A stretch of 17,264 nt of DNA from Actinobacteria bacterium BACL4 MAG-120820-bin23 (GTDB lineage Bacteria > Actinomycetota > Actinomycetes > Nanopelagicales > Nanopelagicaceae): NCBI GenBank assembly GCA_001437855.1, contig LIBD01000006.1, positions 1-17,264 of the forward strand, in the 5' to 3' direction. This document shows, one piece after another, positions 14,264-17,264 of this stretch (position 1 is its first letter; each line of letters starts with the position of its first letter). The notes beneath the pieces were generated by a model that saw nothing but the letters and a program-made list of their open reading frames with translations, did no database searches and was not told where the DNA came from. The translations under genes and the position numbers were made by a program.

Positions 14264-14913
14264 TCTGAGCTGATTGATCTATCAATGGCAATTATCAATA
14301 CCAATAATGCTGATCCAATAAAGAGCCCACCGAGTAAATCTGAGAACCAATGCGTGTTTCTATATAGGGAAGCTAGGCAAACTCCAACTGTCACAATTGC
14401 TACAAACCATGTTAATCGCATACCTTCAAATGGTTCTTTGTGTGAATACCTGAATATCAAATAAGCCATCATGCCCCAGGTTAAAACGGCATTTGCTGCG
14501 TGCCCAGATGGATATGAAAGTCCGCTATCGGTAAAGACTAAGTCAAAGCCTGTGCTTGGTTTTGTTCTACCAAATAATAACTTTGAAACTCCAACAACAA
14601 TATTTAGTAGCAATAAAGATAGTATTGAAAGATTTATAGGGCGCCAAGATTTAAATCTTTGGCTTATGATTATTGCAGCACCCAGGAGAAATATTGCAGT
14701 GATGCTTCTTAAACCAAGATCATCAACCAACATCACAAGTGTTGGTGTTTTTCCTGGAGTAATCAGTAAAAAATCTCGTTCGTAAATCCATTCGTCAAGC
14801 CGCCTGATCCAGGTATTAGCTAGTACTTGCTGAGTTACTAATCCATACAAAAATAGAAACATTACACTTAATTTTAAAGCAGAATTCATCTGCCTTTTTC
14901 GTGCCGCTGGCAT
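14248..14913 (-). CDS. PAP2-family membrane phosphatase with altered active-site arginines
   Basis: A 221-residue integral membrane protein with about six hydrophobic segments. It belongs to the PAP2 lipid phosphatase superfamily, whose bacterial members dephosphorylate undecaprenyl pyrophosphate, phosphatidic acid or related lipids. The central motif YPSGH (134-138) is intact. Motif 1 reads KLLFGRTKP (111-119), so the usual final Arg of K-x6-RP is Lys118. Motif 3 reads ASLYRNTHWFSD (181-192): His188 and Asp192 are kept, but the usual SR pair six to seven residues before the His is AlaSer. A cell-wall lipid role fits its place between glmS and alr but is not proven. The start is taken at 14913, 4 bases after glmS; ATG 14889 with a close AAAAAGG is an alternative that removes eight residues. 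Confidence 0.85.
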   Translation of the reverse strand: MPAARKRQMNSALKLSVMFLFLYGLVTQQVLANTWIRRLDEWIYERDFLLITPGKTPTLVMLVDDLGLRSITAIFLLGAAIIISQRFKSWRPINLSILSLLLLNIVVGVSKLLFGRTKPSTGFDLVFTDSGLSYPSGHAANAVLTWGMMAYLIFRYSHKEPFEGMRLTWFVAIVTVGVCLASLYRNTHWFSDLLGGLFIGSALLVLIIAIDRSISSDRQPS

Positions 14914-14917
14914 GCTA

Positions 14918-16723
14918 TTACTCGACAGTTACTGATTTGGCTAAGTTTCTTGGTTGATCCACATCATTACCTCTAACAACTGCCATCTCATAGGCAATTA
15001 CTTGTAGTGGAACAACAGCTAACACAGGTTGCATTAACTGGGTAACTTTAGGTATCCGAATTAAATAATCAGCTCCAGAAAATTCATACTCGCTAATCAC
15101 TATTACAACTGCACCTCTTGCCTTTACCTCTTGAATATTACTACTCATCTTTTCTGCTAATACAGAATCTTTACTCGGCATAATTGCAATTACGGGAGTC
15201 CCTTTATCTATCAAAGCTATCGGGCCATGTTTTAATTCACCACCTGCAAATCCTTCTGCATGCATATAAGCCAATTCCTTTAATTTCAATGCACCCTCAA
15301 GCGCAGTTGGATATCCAACATGCCTACCTAAAAACAAGATTGATTCTGCTGATTTGAATTTACGAGTAGTCTCTCGCAAAGGCTCAACCGTCTCTAGAAT
15401 TTGCTCTACTCTTGCCGGAAGTTGGCTTAATTCTTCACAAATAAATTTGATTTCTTTCTTGGTAAGAGTATTTAATTTTCGCCCAATTTCTAGTCCAATT
15501 AAATACATAGCTACTAGTTGAGTAGCAAATGCTTTAGTTGAGGCAACTGCAATCTCTGGACCTGCATGGGTGTACAGAACTGAGTCTGATTCGCGAGCGA
15601 TTGTTGAGCCATTGGTATTACACACTGAAAGGATTTTTGCACCTTTGGATTTTGCATAACGAAGCGCCATTAAAGTGTCCATGGTTTCACCAGACTGTGA
15701 AATTGGAATTACTAAAGTCTTTTCATTCAAACTTGGTTCTCGATATCGATACTCAGAAGCTAGTTCAACATCAACTGGAATATTTCCCCATTTTTCAATC
15801 GCATATTTTCCAACTAAACCTGCGTTATAAGCTGTTCCACAAGCAATAATTACAATCTTATCTATCTTTTCAAACTTAATTTTCAAATCTAAGCCAGAAA
15901 GTCTGCCAATTAAAGTATCCGAAATTGCCTTAGGTTGTTCATAAATTTCCTTAAGCATAAAATGCGAAAAACCACCGCGCTCAGCCGCGCTAGCATCCCA
16001 GGAGATTTCAAATTCTTTACCTTGGACTACAGCACCGTCAAGATTAGTTACAACTACTGAGTTTGGAGTTATTTCAACCACCTGATCTTGACCTAGCTCA
16101 AGTGCCTTTTTTGTATGGGAGATAAATGCTGCAACATCTGATGCCAAGAAATTTTCATTAGTACCTAGGCCAACTACCAATGGTGAGTTTCTTCTAGCGC
16201 CAACTATATGTGTGGGGTTATCTGAATGAATCGCAAGTAATGTGAATGAGCCTTTTAACTGCTTACAAACCTGACGCATTGCTGCTGCCAAGTCTCCATT
16301 ATTCTCTTTTCTTGCCTCGCTAAGTAAATGTACAACTGATTCCGTATCAGTTTCAGATTTAAATTTATGTCCACGCTTTTCAAGTTCAGATCTTAATTGT
16401 TCGTAATTTTCAATTATTCCATTATGTATTAGGGCAAGGTTTCCTTCATTATCTAAATGAGGATGGGCATTGGTATCAGTTGGTCCACCATGAGTTGCCC
16501 ATCTGGTATGACCAATTCCACTACTAGTTGTTGGAGTTTTGCCTAAAGCCTCTTCTAAATTTTTTAACTTTCCTGAGCGCTTCTTAATGAATAACGGCTG
16601 ACCAATTTTAGTTGGAATTGCGATTCCAGCTGAATCGTAACCTCGGTATTCCAGTCGTCTTAAACCTTCAATAACTGGAGTGACTGCGGAGTTATTACCT
16701 GTATAGCCAACTATTCCGCACAT
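14918..16723 (-). CDS. glmS: Glutamine--fructose-6-phosphate aminotransferase (isomerizing)
   Basis: A 601-residue enzyme, near the usual length. It makes glucosamine-6-phosphate from fructose-6-phosphate and glutamine, the first step to UDP-GlcNAc. The N-terminal glutaminase has the nucleophile Cys2 in MCGIVGYTG, then RRLEYRGYDSAGIA and GHTRWATHG. Two SIS sugar-isomerase domains follow: the first with IACGTAYNAG and SQSGETMDT, the second with FLGRHVGYPTALEGALKLKE and GELKHGPIALI. The C-terminus QPRNLAKSVTVE is the conserved end that carries the catalytic lysine region. AAGGAG lies 8 bases before the ATG. The gene follows glmM by 12 bases, which leaves no room for a glmS ribozyme or separate promoter, so it should be co-transcribed with glmM. 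The product of GlmS is the substrate of GlmM. Confidence 0.97.
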   Translation of the reverse strand: MCGIVGYTGNNSAVTPVIEGLRRLEYRGYDSAGIAIPTKIGQPLFIKKRSGKLKNLEEALGKTPTTSSGIGHTRWATHGGPTDTNAHPHLDNEGNLALIHNGIIENYEQLRSELEKRGHKFKSETDTESVVHLLSEARKENNGDLAAAMRQVCKQLKGSFTLLAIHSDNPTHIVGARRNSPLVVGLGTNENFLASDVAAFISHTKKALELGQDQVVEITPNSVVVTNLDGAVVQGKEFEISWDASAAERGGFSHFMLKEIYEQPKAISDTLIGRLSGLDLKIKFEKIDKIVIIACGTAYNAGLVGKYAIEKWGNIPVDVELASEYRYREPSLNEKTLVIPISQSGETMDTLMALRYAKSKGAKILSVCNTNGSTIARESDSVLYTHAGPEIAVASTKAFATQLVAMYLIGLEIGRKLNTLTKKEIKFICEELSQLPARVEQILETVEPLRETTRKFKSAESILFLGRHVGYPTALEGALKLKELAYMHAEGFAGGELKHGPIALIDKGTPVIAIMPSKDSVLAEKMSSNIQEVKARGAVVIVISEYEFSGADYLIRIPKVTQLMQPVLAVVPLQVIAYEMAVVRGNDVDQPRNLAKSVTVE

Positions 16724-16735
16724 TTATGTTGCTCC

Positions 16736-17264
16736 TTATTTCAGCTCTAATCTTACTAGTTGCGCGAGCGATTCTGCGATTTCCTGTGCAGTTTGTAATT
16801 CATTTGCCTCAACCATCACTCGAACCAATGATTCGGTACCAGATGCTCGAATTAGAACTCTGCCAATTCCTGCCAATTCTTTTTCTGCATTGATAATTGC
16901 CTCCTGTATTACCTGATTGGCAGTCAATTTATCTTTTTCTACATCTTTAACATTAATTAGTACCTGCGGATACTTCTGCATGTTTGAGGAGAGATTAATT
17001 AGAGTTTTATGAGTTTTTACCATTATTTGCATAACCTGCAAAGCAGTAAGCAGCCCATCCCCGGTATTGGAAAAATCTCGCATAATCACATGTCCGGATT
17101 GCTCGCCTCCTAAGTTGTAGCTGTTCTCAAGCATGCACTCCAATACATATCTATCGCCAACTGCAGTTTTTTCAATACCTACTCCAATGGATTCCATTGA
17201 TTTTATAAATCCTAAGTTGCTCATCACAGTTCCTACTACTGTATTTTTCGCTAGCTTTCCTAAA
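16736..17264 (-). CDS. glmM: Phosphoglucosamine mutase, C-terminal part (cut by window edge)
   Basis: The frame is open from the stop at 16736 to the right edge of the window, giving about 176 residues of a protein that is normally near 445. It converts glucosamine-6-phosphate to glucosamine-1-phosphate. Visible family features are NTVVGTVMSNLGF near the edge, TAVGDRYVLE, the sugar-binding loop LGGEQSGH, and the phosphate-binding loop RASGTESLVRVMVE in the last domain (RPSGTEP-like in most relatives). The GTG at 17227 is not the start: the upstream codons still match GlmM, so the true start lies beyond the window. The gene leads into glmS with a 12-base gap. Confidence 0.95.
   Translation of the reverse strand, partial: LGKLAKNTVVGTVMSNLGFIKSMESIGVGIEKTAVGDRYVLECMLENSYNLGGEQSGHVIMRDFSNTGDGLLTALQVMQIMVKTHKTLINLSSNMQKYPQVLINVKDVEKDKLTANQVIQEAIINAEKELAGIGRVLIRASGTESLVRVMVEANELQTAQEIAESLAQLVRLELK

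Noticed and set aside
16724..16735. glmS ribozyme upstream of glmS
   Set aside because: Only 12 bases separate glmM and glmS, too few for the ribozyme.
17225..17227. GTG as the start of a short 163-residue protein
   Set aside because: The frame continues upstream to the window edge with codons that still match GlmM, so this is an internal codon.

Overview
The window holds a run of genes that all lie on the minus strand, so transcription runs from the right edge to the left edge. The DNA is AT-rich, with intergenic gaps of 136 bases or less. The gene set points to an actinobacterium: a GuaB3-type IMP dehydrogenase homologue, a polyphosphate-glucokinase-like ROK kinase, a GroEL with a histidine-rich tail next to groES, and the order glmM-glmS ... 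alr ... tsaE-tsaB-rimI-tsaD-groES-groEL ... guaB3. As I remember it, this order matches the Mycobacterium tuberculosis chromosome (Rv3441c down to Rv3410c). Low GC and tight packing suggest a streamlined aquatic lineage such as the freshwater acI group (Nanopelagicales). That placement is an inference, not something the sequence proves.

From right to left in transcription order, the first block makes cell-wall precursors: the 3' part of glmM (cut by the window edge), glmS, a PAP2-family membrane phosphatase and alanine racemase. Next comes a 6.4-kb cassette, livG-livF-livH-livM, a substrate-binding protein gene and a secreted alpha/beta-hydrolase gene. Its genes overlap or nearly touch, and it ends in a strong hairpin terminator. 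It sits between alr and tsaE, which are neighbours in M. tuberculosis, so it looks like an insertion into a conserved gene order. It may digest a polymer or ester outside the cell and import the product.

After the terminator comes the tRNA t6A operon: tsaE, a tsaB-rimI fusion and tsaD. A heat-shock promoter with a CIRCE operator then drives groES-groEL. Next are the ROK glucokinase gene, whose start codon lies inside a perfect 12-bp inverted repeat, and guaB3. At the left edge is the first 37 codons of a secreted protein that leaves the window.

Several genes (the left-edge secreted protein, guaB3, ppgK, tsaE, livG, alr) have a weak or absent Shine-Dalgarno sequence and a TANNNT -10-like hexamer 6 to 9 bases before the start codon. 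This is the pattern expected for leaderless or nearly leaderless transcripts. The rest (groES, tsaD, tsaB-rimI, livF, the binding protein, glmS) have clear Shine-Dalgarno sequences. I see no tRNA, rRNA, CRISPR array, insertion sequence or phage gene.
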